Shown: one piece after another, positions 28,460 through 36,936 of the stretch
How the letters are laid out: each line of letters starts with the position of its first letter
Position numbering within the stretch: the stretch's first letter is position 1
Assembly: GCF_023559245.1 (NCBI RefSeq)
Contig: NZ_CP097462.1
Span: forward strand, 558,001-622,000
Direction: 5' to 3'
DNA from: Sphingomonas sp. KRR8
GTDB taxonomy: Bacteria > Pseudomonadota > Alphaproteobacteria > Sphingomonadales > Sphingomonadaceae
DNA: 64,000 bases
The notes under the pieces: model-generated
What the model saw: the letters and a program-made list of their open reading frames with translations, nothing else
Told to the model about the DNA's origin: nothing
Databases searched by the model: none
Program-made: the position numbers and the translations under genes

Positions 28460-29539
28460 TCAGCCAAGGGCGCCGTCGAGGAATGCGTGCGATTGCCGGC
28501 GTAGTTCCGCGATGCGAGCCTCTACCGCTTCGCCCGGTGGGCGGCTGAGCAGGTCGACGATCAGCCCTTCGGCGGGCTCCTCCAATATCAGCCGCTCCTC
28601 GCAGCCGGTCGCGGTGGTCAGGTCCCGCAGCTTATTGTGGCGGTACGGCGTCGACACAGCGGCGAACGGCTTGCTGTGGCGCAGCGCGAACACGCTGCCG
28701 TGGAAGAAGTTGGTCGCCACCGCCGAAGCGCCCGCCATCACCTGCGCGAACTCCAGCGGTCCAGCATCGAGCAGCTGCTCGTCGGCGATCGCAGTTCGGT
28801 AGCCGATGCTGATCAGTCGAAGGGCACGCTTGTCGGCGGCAACCCGGACAGCTTGCAGATACCAATCCGGAAAGCCGTGGCCGTACAGCAGAGCGTAGGG
28901 CTGCCTGTCCGAAGGCAGCTCCGCGGCGCTGACGTCGGGCCATTGCAGCACGGGGTCGAGCACCATCGCCGGGTCGCGGCGGGTGGCGCCTTGAACCAGC
29001 CAGTAGCTGTTCTCGTCCCGGACCGAGAGCTGGTCGAAACGCTTCAAGCGTCCGGCCAACTCGTCGGAGATGCCCCAATGGCAGCTGTAGTTACCAAAGC
29101 TGGCCGCATAGGAGACCAGCCGCGCGCTGCCGAGGCCGTGGCCGTAGAAGATCTCCTTGCCGCCATACCAGGGGTGAGACAGGTTCCAGACTTCGTCGCT
29201 GCCGACCACCACCGCATCATAGGTTTGGGGCAGGGCTGGCGCATCGAGCGGGAAGGGCGCACTCTCCGGTAGCTGGTTGAAGGCCTGAAGGAAGCGCCGG
29301 GTCTTGGCGGCGTAGAGCGGAAAATCCGCGCGTGGCGTACGCTCCGGCAACGTGGGCTGAAAGGCGCAGCGCCATTCGGCGGACGTCACGCGGTCGTTGC
29401 GATGATCGAGCAGTTCCGCGTCATGACCGCGCTCGCGCAGGCCTTCGACTAGGGCTCGCGCCTGCCAGTAGGAACCGTAGTTGATACATCGATGAAAAGT
29501 GAGAACGCCAATGCGCTGCTTGCCTGCCATTCCCATCAT
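28460..29539 (-). CDS. Polysaccharide pyruvyl transferase family protein
   Basis: A 359-residue protein of the CsaB/WcaK-type family that transfers pyruvate from phosphoenolpyruvate to sugars as a ketal. Recognised parts are IGVLTFHRCINYGSYWQARAL at the N-terminus, TYDAVVVGSDEVWNLSHPWYGG, RLVSYAASFG, LSVRDENSYWLV and the C-terminal ATNFFHGSVFALRHSKPFAAV. It is the first gene of a minus-strand unit with the FrhB-like gene (stop and start within a few bases) and probably the TetR gene. It is divergent from the TonB receptor across 138 bases. No glycosyltransferase is next to it. Confidence 0.9.
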   Translation of the reverse strand: MMGMAGKQRIGVLTFHRCINYGSYWQARALVEGLRERGHDAELLDHRNDRVTSAEWRCAFQPTLPERTPRADFPLYAAKTRRFLQAFNQLPESAPFPLDAPALPQTYDAVVVGSDEVWNLSHPWYGGKEIFYGHGLGSARLVSYAASFGNYSCHWGISDELAGRLKRFDQLSVRDENSYWLVQGATRRDPAMVLDPVLQWPDVSAAELPSDRQPYALLYGHGFPDWYLQAVRVAADKRALRLISIGYRTAIADEQLLDAGPLEFAQVMAGASAVATNFFHGSVFALRHSKPFAAVSTPYRHNKLRDLTTATGCEERLILEEPAEGLIVDLLSRPPGEAVEARIAELRRQSHAFLDGALG

Positions 29540-29677
29540 ACGCGAGGTGCGGCGGCTCGGTTCCCACGGGAGGCTTGCCGCCGCTTCCCATCCCTCGGTC
29601 GGAGGGAGCCGCCCGCTGGTCGAAGCTCATCCGCCGGTCACCATGCGTTCAGGCGTGGATAGTGTAGCGGCCCGCTC

Positions 29678-32167
29678 ATGATCCGATTTCTGCTGACCAC
29701 CAGCGCGGCCGCGGCGCTCGCCGTTCCCGCCGCCGCCCAGCCCGCTCCCGCAGCAGCGCCGGCGCCTGCCAGCGCCGACTCTCGCACGCCAAGCCAGGAG
29801 AACCCGACAGCTGGAGTGGACGATGAGGACGCGGCGGAGATCACGGTGGTCGCACGGCGGGACCCGACCGCAGTGATCGGCGACATTCCCCCCGAGAACA
29901 CTCTCTCGTCGCGCGACATTCGGGCCTATGGCGCCAGCAGCGTGGCCGAACTCTTGCAGCAACTTGGCCCGCAGCTCGGAAGCGTGCGGGGGCGGGGCGG
30001 GGAGCAGCCGGTGGTGCTGCTCAACGGGCGGCGCATCTCGGGCTTCCGCGAAATCCGCGATCTCCCGCCCGAAGCCATCCTCCGGCTCGACATCCTGCCC
30101 GAGGAAGTCGCGCTCAAATACGGCTACAGCGCCAACCAACGGGTGGTAAACATCGTACTGAGGCCGCGCTTCCGTTCCACATCGGTGCGGGCGGAAGGCA
30201 CGGTCCCGACCTCTGGCGGGAACAGCAGCGGTGAGCTTGATGTCACCCGGCTTCAGATCGGCAAGACCACTCGCACCACCCTTAACGCGCACACCGAAGG
30301 CAATAGCGCGATCACCGAGAATGAGCGCCTCATTCAGTTCGGCGGGACGGGTGTCGACCCGCGCCCCTTCCGAACGCTGGTCGGCTCGCAGGAACTGGTG
30401 CGGGTAGGGGGCAGCCATAATTTCGGGTTGGGCAAGGCCTCCGCCACCATCGACGGGCAGGTACAGCAGCAGAGCGGAAACAATCTCCTGGGACCATCCC
30501 TGATCACCTCAGGCATCGGCCTCAACCGCCACAGCAACACGCGGGCGGGACAGCTCAACTTTGCGGTCAACGGCAACCAGTACGATTGGCGCTGGTCACT
30601 GACCGGCGGCTATCAGTCAAGCCGTACACGGACCCAGACGGACCGCGAGACAACGAGCCTGAGCGCCTATTTGGATCGTGCGCGGTTCACGACGCGCGCG
30701 GGCAATGTCGACGCGGTGTTGAACGGCAGTCTGTTCAAGGTTCCGGCCGGTGATCTGGCGATTACGCTCAAAGCCGGTGCCGAGGCGGAGGGGATCAACA
30801 GCGAGTCCGTACGCCAGGGCGTGAGCTTGAACCCGCCGACCCTCACCCGCCAGTCAGCCAATGCGGGCTTCAGCCTCGACCTGCCAATCTCGCGGCGCCG
30901 GTCGGGCTTCGACGCGCTCGGCAATCTGTCGCTCAACGTCAACGGCGATGTTGAGCATTTCTCGGACGTCGGGACGTTGAGCACGATCGGAGCAGGCCTC
31001 TCCTGGTCGCCCTCGGTGCCGCTCAATTTCATCGCCAGCTTCACCCACGACGAGGGCGCGCCGACACTCAACCAGCTCGGGCAGCCACAGCTGGTCACGC
31101 CCGGCAGCCGGGTGTTCGACTTCGTCCGCAACACTACCGTGATTGCGGACGTGGTGAGCGGCGGGAATCCGGCGCTCACTCCGGACCGCCGCAATGTGAC
31201 CAAACTTGGGCTCACTTGGAAGCCGTGGGCGGACAAGGAGATCAACCTGCGCGCGGACTACAGCCACACGCGCTCCAGCAACGTCATCAGCGATTTCCCC
31301 GGCGTGACACAGGCGGTTCAGGACGCCTTTCCCGGCCGCATCGCCCGGGATCCCGGAACCGGCAATCTGCTGCGGGTCGATGTCACTCCGGTGAACCTCT
31401 ATCGCGCCAGCAGGGATGAGCTGCGCTGGGGGATCAACTTTTCCAAACCGTTGACCTCCGCACGTCCGAGCCAGGCGGTGATCGACGCTTTCCGCCGGCA
31501 GTTCGGCCTTGCGCCGGGCGGCGCAGGCGGCGCGCGACCCAGCGGCGGTGGCGACGGTCCTCCTCCTGGCGCCGGCGGCGGTCCGCGAGGCGGGGGAGGA
31601 GGCTTCGGTGGCGGCGGTCGTGGCGGCGGCAACTTCCGGCAGGGAGGCCGCTTGCAGCTTTCCGTATATCATACCTGGGTGTTCCGCGACGACGCGCAGA
31701 TCGGACCGGGCGGCCCAGTGCTGAGCTATTTGAACGGTGAATTGGTCAGCGGCGGTTTCCGCCCGCGCCACAAGCTCGAGCTGGATAGCGGCTACTTCAA
31801 CAACGGGCTCGGCCTCCGGCTGGCAGGAACGTGGCAGAATGGCGGCACCGTCCGAAGCGGGACAAGCACGCTCGATTTCTCGCCGCTTGCGCAGATCAAC
31901 GTGTCTGCCTTCGCCAACTTGGGTGAGCGTCCGAATATGGTGCTCAAGCACCAGTGGCTGCGCGGCGTTCAGCTTCGCCTGAACGTCAGCAATTTGTTCG
32001 ATTCTAAGCAGCAGGTGCGTGACGCGGCCGGTGGCGTGCCGATCAATTACCAACCCGACCTGCTCAACCCGACGGGCCGCACCTTCTCGATCAGCATCCG
32101 CAAGCTGTTCCTGCCGCCGCCATCCTTCTTCCGCCGGGCCGCGGCTGAGGGCGCAGGATCGCGTTAG
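29678..32167 (+). CDS. TonB-dependent outer-membrane receptor with glycine-rich insert
   Basis: An 829-residue receptor with a signal peptide (MIRFLLTTSAAAALAVPAAAQ) and an Ala/Pro-rich linker. The plug domain spans about residues 50-170 (SVAELLQQLGPQLGS, VVLLNGRRISGF, NQRVVNIVLR), and a long beta-barrel follows. Residues about 611-657 are almost entirely Gly, Pro, Arg and Ala (GGGPRGGGGGFGGGGRGGG core) and interrupt the barrel, probably as an external or periplasmic loop. The barrel's last strand FSISIRKLF is followed by an extra tail ending in AEGAGSR rather than the usual terminal aromatic. The substrate is unknown. The downstream ATP-grasp and flavin oxidoreductase genes may process it. 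Confidence 0.88.
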   Translation: MIRFLLTTSAAAALAVPAAAQPAPAAAPAPASADSRTPSQENPTAGVDDEDAAEITVVARRDPTAVIGDIPPENTLSSRDIRAYGASSVAELLQQLGPQLGSVRGRGGEQPVVLLNGRRISGFREIRDLPPEAILRLDILPEEVALKYGYSANQRVVNIVLRPRFRSTSVRAEGTVPTSGGNSSGELDVTRLQIGKTTRTTLNAHTEGNSAITENERLIQFGGTGVDPRPFRTLVGSQELVRVGGSHNFGLGKASATIDGQVQQQSGNNLLGPSLITSGIGLNRHSNTRAGQLNFAVNGNQYDWRWSLTGGYQSSRTRTQTDRETTSLSAYLDRARFTTRAGNVDAVLNGSLFKVPAGDLAITLKAGAEAEGINSESVRQGVSLNPPTLTRQSANAGFSLDLPISRRRSGFDALGNLSLNVNGDVEHFSDVGTLSTIGAGLSWSPSVPLNFIASFTHDEGAPTLNQLGQPQLVTPGSRVFDFVRNTTVIADVVSGGNPALTPDRRNVTKLGLTWKPWADKEINLRADYSHTRSSNVISDFPGVTQAVQDAFPGRIARDPGTGNLLRVDVTPVNLYRASRDELRWGINFSKPLTSARPSQAVIDAFRRQFGLAPGGAGGARPSGGGDGPPPGAGGGPRGGGGGFGGGGRGGGNFRQGGRLQLSVYHTWVFRDDAQIGPGGPVLSYLNGELVSGGFRPRHKLELDSGYFNNGLGLRLAGTWQNGGTVRSGTSTLDFSPLAQINVSAFANLGERPNMVLKHQWLRGVQLRLNVSNLFDSKQQVRDAAGGVPINYQPDLLNPTGRTFSISIRKLFLPPPSFFRRAAAEGAGSR

Positions 32168-32277
32168 GCGAGGAATTTGGGCTCGAGGAAGCAGGAACTT
32201 GCACGGCCGAGCGGTTCCGGGAGCATGAGCATGCTTTCATGCGCACACTTATTGCACAGCCCCGGGGAGCGCCGCAC

Positions 32278-33204
32278 ATGGACGCCCGCATGACCGATCT
32301 TGCTATTCTCTACGAACACCCGCGCTGGTTCGAGCCACTGTTTGCTGCGCTCGACCGGCGTGGGATCGACTATCGCGCCATTGAGTGGGGCAACCACCAT
32401 TTCGACCTTGCCGCGCCGCCTCCGGCCAGTGTTGTGTTCAATCGTTTGGCCATGTCCGCATTCCTGCGAGAGCCCGAGCACCCGATCTTCTATGCCGCGG
32501 CCGCGCTGGACCATTGGCGTCGCGGTGGGGCGGATGTCCTGAACGGCCCCGACGTGCTTGCGTTCGACAGCAACAAGGCGCGGCAACTCTCGCTGTTCCG
32601 CTCCCTTGGCCTCGCCATCCCGGCGACGCGCGTGGTGCACCGGGCCGCCGATCTGGTCGGCGCTGCCGAAGGGATGAGCTATCCGCTATTGGTCAAGGCC
32701 AATATCGGTGGGGCTGGGGCAGGCATCATGCGTTTCGACGCTTCGGCCGAGCTCGCCAGCGCCGTGACTGATCGTGCCGTGCCAACATCCATCGACAATG
32801 TGTTGCTACTTCAGGATTATGTCCCTGCGCGCGACGGCTCTGTCGTGCGGATGGAGACGCTTGGTGGCAAGTTCCTCTACGCGCTTGAAGTCGCAACCGG
32901 CGAAGCCTTCGACCTGTGCCCGGCGGACGCCTGCATCGCACAGCCCGGTCGCGCGGCCATCCGCATGAAGGCAATCGACCCCGAACCCGACCTGATCGCC
33001 GCAGCGGAGCAGGTCGCCCAGGCCAGCGGGCTCGACGTCGGCGGCGTGGAAGTCGTGATTGACGATCGCGACGGAAGCGCGCGATTCTATGATTTCAACG
33101 CACTCTCCAATTTCGTGGCGAAGCCGCTGGAAGTGCTTGGCTGGGACCCGCACGAGCAGCTGGTCGACATGCTCGTGGCGCGGATCGAAAGGGCACGGGC
33201 ATGA
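32278..33204 (+). CDS. ATP-grasp family ligase (RimK/glutathione synthetase-like)
   Basis: A 308-residue protein with the ATP-grasp layout. There is an N-terminal Rossmann-like part with SVVFNRLAMSAF, then FDSNKARQLSLFRSLGLAIPATRVV (typical pre-grasp entry). The ATP-binding lysine and loop are in YPLLVKANIGGAGAGIMRF, LLLQDYVPARDGSVVRMETLGG follows, and the metal-binding end is VEVVIDDRDGSARFYDFNALSNF. Such enzymes join a carboxylate to an amine or thiol via an acyl phosphate. ATG 32278 follows GGGGAG with good spacing. The stop overlaps the next ATG (ATGA), so it is coupled with the flavin oxidoreductase. The substrate is unknown. Confidence 0.85.
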   Translation: MDARMTDLAILYEHPRWFEPLFAALDRRGIDYRAIEWGNHHFDLAAPPPASVVFNRLAMSAFLREPEHPIFYAAAALDHWRRGGADVLNGPDVLAFDSNKARQLSLFRSLGLAIPATRVVHRAADLVGAAEGMSYPLLVKANIGGAGAGIMRFDASAELASAVTDRAVPTSIDNVLLLQDYVPARDGSVVRMETLGGKFLYALEVATGEAFDLCPADACIAQPGRAAIRMKAIDPEPDLIAAAEQVAQASGLDVGGVEVVIDDRDGSARFYDFNALSNFVAKPLEVLGWDPHEQLVDMLVARIERARA

Positions 33205-34256
33205 GGTTCGGTTACTGGATGCCGGTGTTCGGCGGCTGGCTGCGCAATCTGCCGGACGAGGGTATGGAGGCGAGCTGGGATTATGTCCGGCGACTGACCC
33301 AGCGGTCGGAAGAAACTGGCTGGGACCTCTCCCTCATTGCCGAACTCAATCTCAATGACATCAAGGGCGTCGAGGAACCGGCGCTGGATGCCTGGTCCAC
33401 TGCCGCAGCGCTCGCGGCGGTCAGCAACACTATCGAGCTGATGGTGGCGGTTCGCCCGAACTTCCATCAGCCGGCACTGTTCGCGAAGCAGGCGGCCAAC
33501 ATCGACCGGATCAGCGGCGGTCGGCTCGCACTCAACGTGGTCTCCAGCTGGTGGGCCGAGGAAGCGCGCAGCTACGGCTTGCAGTTCGACGCGCATGATG
33601 ACCGCTACGGCCGTACCGCCGAGTGGTTGCAGGTGGTCGACGGCCTTTGGCGCGAGAAACGGTTCAGCTTCACTGGTGAGCGCTACACGCTGGACAATGC
33701 CATCTGTGAGCCCAAACCGCTCCGCACACCACGCCCGACCATCTATGCCGGCGGCGAGAGCGAGGCGGCCAAGAACATGATCGCGGCCCAGTGCGACGCT
33801 TATGTGATGCACGGTGACGCGGTGGACGCGATCGCCCCCAAGGTCGCCGACATGGAAGAGCGGCGACACAAGATCGGATTTGGCCGCATGCAATATGGCA
33901 TGGCCGCCTTCACCATTGTTCGGGACAGCGAGGCAGAGGCGAAGCGGGAGCTGGAGCGCATCACCCAGATGCCAGCCCGCCCGCCCGCGGGTTTCGCCAA
34001 TTTCGACCAATGGCTGTCGGGCACCCAATTGGAGCGCGAGCTTAAGATTCAGGAATACAGCGTCTCCAACCGTGGGCTCCGCCCCAATTTGGTCGGCACG
34101 CCCGAGCAAGTAACGCAGCGTATCGCGGATTACGAAGGGGCGGGGCTCGACCTCCTGCTTCTCCAGATGAGCCCGCAGGCTGAGGAAATGGATCGCTTCG
34201 CCGCCCAGGTGATGGCACCGCTGCGGCAATCGGCTGCGGTCACGCCGCACTCGTGA
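33201..34256 (+). CDS. Luciferase-like (LLM) flavin-dependent oxidoreductase
   Basis: A 351-residue TIM-barrel enzyme close to the SsuD/SfnG-type reduced-flavin monooxygenases that oxidise C-S bonds in alkanesulfonates or sulfones. Markers are MRFGYWMPVFGGWLRN, the central RPNFHQPALFAKQAANIDRISGGRLALNVVSSWW, RYGRTAEWL, PRPTIYAGGESEAAKN and the C-terminal LVGTPEQVTQRIADYEGAGLDLLLLQMSP. It overlaps the ATP-grasp gene by four bases. No flavin reductase or sulfonate ABC transporter is nearby, so sulfonate use is only suggested. The upstream TonB receptor could be the uptake route. Confidence 0.9.
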   Translation: MRFGYWMPVFGGWLRNLPDEGMEASWDYVRRLTQRSEETGWDLSLIAELNLNDIKGVEEPALDAWSTAAALAAVSNTIELMVAVRPNFHQPALFAKQAANIDRISGGRLALNVVSSWWAEEARSYGLQFDAHDDRYGRTAEWLQVVDGLWREKRFSFTGERYTLDNAICEPKPLRTPRPTIYAGGESEAAKNMIAAQCDAYVMHGDAVDAIAPKVADMEERRHKIGFGRMQYGMAAFTIVRDSEAEAKRELERITQMPARPPAGFANFDQWLSGTQLERELKIQEYSVSNRGLRPNLVGTPEQVTQRIADYEGAGLDLLLLQMSPQAEEMDRFAAQVMAPLRQSAAVTPHS

Positions 34257-34331
34257 CTCCCTTGGCAGGCTGACTGCTTGCCAGCCCCTCTCGGCTGAGG
34301 CAGCCTCGGACTGCTTCCTGAGGAGATTGAC

Positions 34332-35099
34332 ATGTTCCGTTCCGCGTCCGCGTTCCTGCCGCTGGCCCTGCTGCTGGCAAGCAGTCCCGCAGCCGCCCAG
34401 ATCATCGGGGCCGCCCCGGCCGAGCTTGCCGCCAATCCGGTCATCACGCTCCAGATCAGCGAGCAGCTTCGGACCGTGCCTGACCAAGCAACGCTGACCA
34501 TTTCGACCGAGGGGCGGGCGCTCAAGGCGACCGACGCCCTGGCCGATAATCGCGCCAAGACGGAGACCCTGCTGTCGGCGATTCGCCAGGCCGGTATCGC
34601 CGACAAGGACATCCAGACCCAAGGCATCTCGCTCAACGCCGACTATGATTATGTCACGACGAGCGGGCGCGGGCAGCGGGTGTTCCGGGGATATGTCGCG
34701 AGCAACAGCGTGCGCATCAAAACCCGGGACCTGGACCGCCTGACCGGGCTGCTCGACAAGCTGACCAGCGCCGGCGCGACGGGGATCAACGGACCCTATT
34801 TCGAGATCGCCGACCCGCTTCCGATCCGGGCCCGGGCACGGACGCAGGCGATGGCCCGCGGGGTGGCCGAGGCGACTGAATATGCCCGCAACGCCGGCTT
34901 CAGCCGCGTGAGCCTGCTGACGGTGCAGGAGGGCGTATCCTATCGCGGGACCGATATCGTGGTCACGGGGAGCCGGATCCTGTCAGCGGGAGCACCGCCG
35001 CCGCCGCCGCCGCCCGCGCCGGAGCGTGACGGCGCGATTGCACCGGGGCAGATCGAGACCGGCGTGACGTTGACCCTCCAATATCGGATGGAGCGCTGA
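34332..35099 (+). CDS. SIMPL domain (DUF541) periplasmic protein
   Basis: A 255-residue secreted protein with a signal peptide ending near SSPAAAQ, followed by a SIMPL/YggE-type domain: ITLQISEQLRTVPDQATLTISTEG, ALADNRAKTETLLSAIRQAGI, and KDIQTQGISLNADYDY. Helices then follow (RARTQAMARGVAEATEYARNAGF). Near residue 220 a run of seven prolines interrupts the domain before GAIAPGQIETGVTLTLQYRMER. Family members are periplasmic or outer-membrane proteins of poorly known function, some linked to oxidative stress. AGGAG lies six bases before the ATG. It may share the transcript of the flavin oxidoreductase. Confidence 0.88.
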   Translation: MFRSASAFLPLALLLASSPAAAQIIGAAPAELAANPVITLQISEQLRTVPDQATLTISTEGRALKATDALADNRAKTETLLSAIRQAGIADKDIQTQGISLNADYDYVTTSGRGQRVFRGYVASNSVRIKTRDLDRLTGLLDKLTSAGATGINGPYFEIADPLPIRARARTQAMARGVAEATEYARNAGFSRVSLLTVQEGVSYRGTDIVVTGSRILSAGAPPPPPPPAPERDGAIAPGQIETGVTLTLQYRMER

Positions 35100-35441
35100 A
35101 GCGGCGCTCCCAGCTCGTTCGGATCACGAAGTTTCCGTGGTGGGGGTGTTTCCAGCCGTTCGCCACAAGCACGGTTTGGCGGTTTTCCGCGGTGGGCGGC
35201 GCGTGTCGCGGAAGTTTCCAAGTTTCCCCGGTGTGACCCTCATCGGAAGATGCAGCGGTGACTTCCTTGGCACTTGGGCGCTTGTTCCACTGTCAAAGAT
35301 GCGGGCGACCGCGCGGGCAATGAGCCATGCCAAATCCTATTGTTCAAGCGCGAGGGGCAGCGCGGATGAAATTGGCCGACCGGGCGACCAGGCCTGCCTC
35401 TTATCGCCCGCTTCCGCGTTGAGCGGGCAAAGGAGCAGATG
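35100..35441. repeat. Gene-free spacer with clustered GTTTCC motifs
   Basis: About 340 bases without a credible gene. The first part (about 35128-35240) carries several copies of a short motif. The forms aagtttccgtggtg, gtgtttccagccg, gttttccgcggtggg, gaagtttccaag and aagtttccccggtg all share G-T-T-T-(T)-C-C, often followed by GGTG. They look like degenerate short repeats rather than a coding region, though frames on the minus strand stay open. The second part leads to the aldehyde dehydrogenase start. Confidence 0.45.
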
Positions 35442-36869
35442 ATGGCGGACGGAGCGGATCGGGCGAGCAATCAGGTGCGGACGGTGAACCCGGCGACCGG
35501 TGAAGCGGGGAAGAGCTACACCGCGCATTCCCTCGACGATGCCCGCGCCGCGGCAAAGGCGGCCCGGGCAGCGTACGGGCAATGGCGGCGGACCAGTTTT
35601 ACCGACCGTGCGGCTATCATCCGCAAGGCCGCCGAACTGCTTCGCGCCCGCGCTGATGACTATGCCGCGCTGATGACGGCAGAGATGGGCAAGACCCTGA
35701 CCGAGGGTCGCGCCGAGATCGAGAAATGCGCTTTTCACTGCGACTGGTTCGCGGACCATGCCGAGAGCTATCTGGCGAATGAGCCGGTCGACCTTGGCGG
35801 GGGCGAGGCGTTCGTCACCTTCAACCCAATCGGCGTGGTGCTGGCCATCATGCCGTGGAACTTCCCGTTCTGGCAGGTGATCCGCTTCGCCGCACCGGCG
35901 CTGATGGCGGGCAATGGTGCGCTGCTGAAACACGCCAGCAATGTCCCGGGCTGCGCGCTGGCGATCGAAGAGGTGCTGCATGACGCTGGCGTGCCCCATG
36001 ACCTGTTCCGCACGCTGATCCTGCCGAGCAGTGAGATTGAGGCGCTGATCAAGGATGAGAACATCGCCGCCATCACCCTGACCGGCAGCGTTCCGGCGGG
36101 CAGGAGCGTGGCCACGGCCGCGGGATCGGTCCTCAAGAAATGCGTGCTCGAGCTGGGCGGTGCGGACGCTTACCTGGTGCTCGAGGATGCCGACATCCCT
36201 GCCGCCGCCAAGGTGGCGGCAACGGCGCGGATGGTGAACGGCGGGCAAAGCTGCATCGCGGGCAAGCGCTTCATCGTGCTGGAGGCGGTGAAGCCGCAGT
36301 TCGAGCAGGCGCTGGTCGAAGCGATGGCCGTGTTCAAGATGGGAGACCCGGCGCAGGAGGGTACCAACCTGGGACCCCTGCAAAGCGTCAAGGCGCGCGA
36401 CGAAATCCACCAGCAGGTCGAGAAGAGCATCGCCAATGGAGCCCGCCTGCTGCTTGGCGGCGAGGTGCCCGACCGGCCTGGTGCCTGGTATCCGGCGACC
36501 GTCCTGACCGATGTCGCGCCCGGCCAGCCGGCGCATGACGAGGAGGTGTTCGGCCCCGTGGCGGCGATCATTGCCGCGAGGGACGAGGCGGAAGCGATCG
36601 CCATCGCCAACGCAAGTGAGTTCGGACTGGGCTCGGGCGTACTGACCGGGGACCTCGATCGCGGCCGCCGCATCGCCGCCAACGAACTCGAAGCCGGGAT
36701 GAGCTTCGTCAACGAGAACGTTCGATCCGACCCGCGCATGCCGTTCGGCGGGGTCAAGAACAGCGGCTTCGGACGTGAGTGCGCCGCTTATGGCATCCGC
36801 GAGTTCGTCAACATCAAGGCGGTGCATGTGAAGGCACTGGAGGCGTCCAAGCCGACGCGGGTGGAGTAG
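35442..36869 (+). CDS. NAD(P)-dependent aldehyde dehydrogenase, succinate-semialdehyde dehydrogenase type
   Basis: A 475-residue aldehyde dehydrogenase whose best match by eye is succinate-semialdehyde dehydrogenase (GabD/Sad type). Motifs are MPWNFPFWQVIRFAAPALMAGN (cofactor site), TGSVPAGRSVA, LELGGADAYLVLEDAD (general-base Glu), NGGQSCIAGKRF (nucleophile Cys) and EEVFGPVAAI. The ending MPFGGVKNSGFGRE is typical. ATG 35442 has AGGAG six bases upstream; the ATG just before it at 35439 is too close. No GABA transaminase is nearby, so the substrate is not certain. Confidence 0.92.
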   Translation: MADGADRASNQVRTVNPATGEAGKSYTAHSLDDARAAAKAARAAYGQWRRTSFTDRAAIIRKAAELLRARADDYAALMTAEMGKTLTEGRAEIEKCAFHCDWFADHAESYLANEPVDLGGGEAFVTFNPIGVVLAIMPWNFPFWQVIRFAAPALMAGNGALLKHASNVPGCALAIEEVLHDAGVPHDLFRTLILPSSEIEALIKDENIAAITLTGSVPAGRSVATAAGSVLKKCVLELGGADAYLVLEDADIPAAAKVAATARMVNGGQSCIAGKRFIVLEAVKPQFEQALVEAMAVFKMGDPAQEGTNLGPLQSVKARDEIHQQVEKSIANGARLLLGGEVPDRPGAWYPATVLTDVAPGQPAHDEEVFGPVAAIIAARDEAEAIAIANASEFGLGSGVLTGDLDRGRRIAANELEAGMSFVNENVRSDPRMPFGGVKNSGFGRECAAYGIREFVNIKAVHVKALEASKPTRVE

Positions 36870-36936
36870 AGCGGGGCGTCCGTTTCGGCGAGGAAGCGTT
36901 GGGGTCGTCAGCAGGCGCTTAGGCCTACCGAGCGCT

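Noticed and set aside
27150..28504. Plus-strand frames opposite the FrhB-like gene.
   Set aside because: The translations are Arg/Pro/Ala-rich without domains, whereas the minus strand encodes ordered Fe-S and FrhB motifs.
35128..35240. CRISPR array suggested by repeated GTTTCC motifs.
   Set aside because: The units are short, degenerate and irregularly spaced with no unique spacers of equal length, and there are no cas genes.
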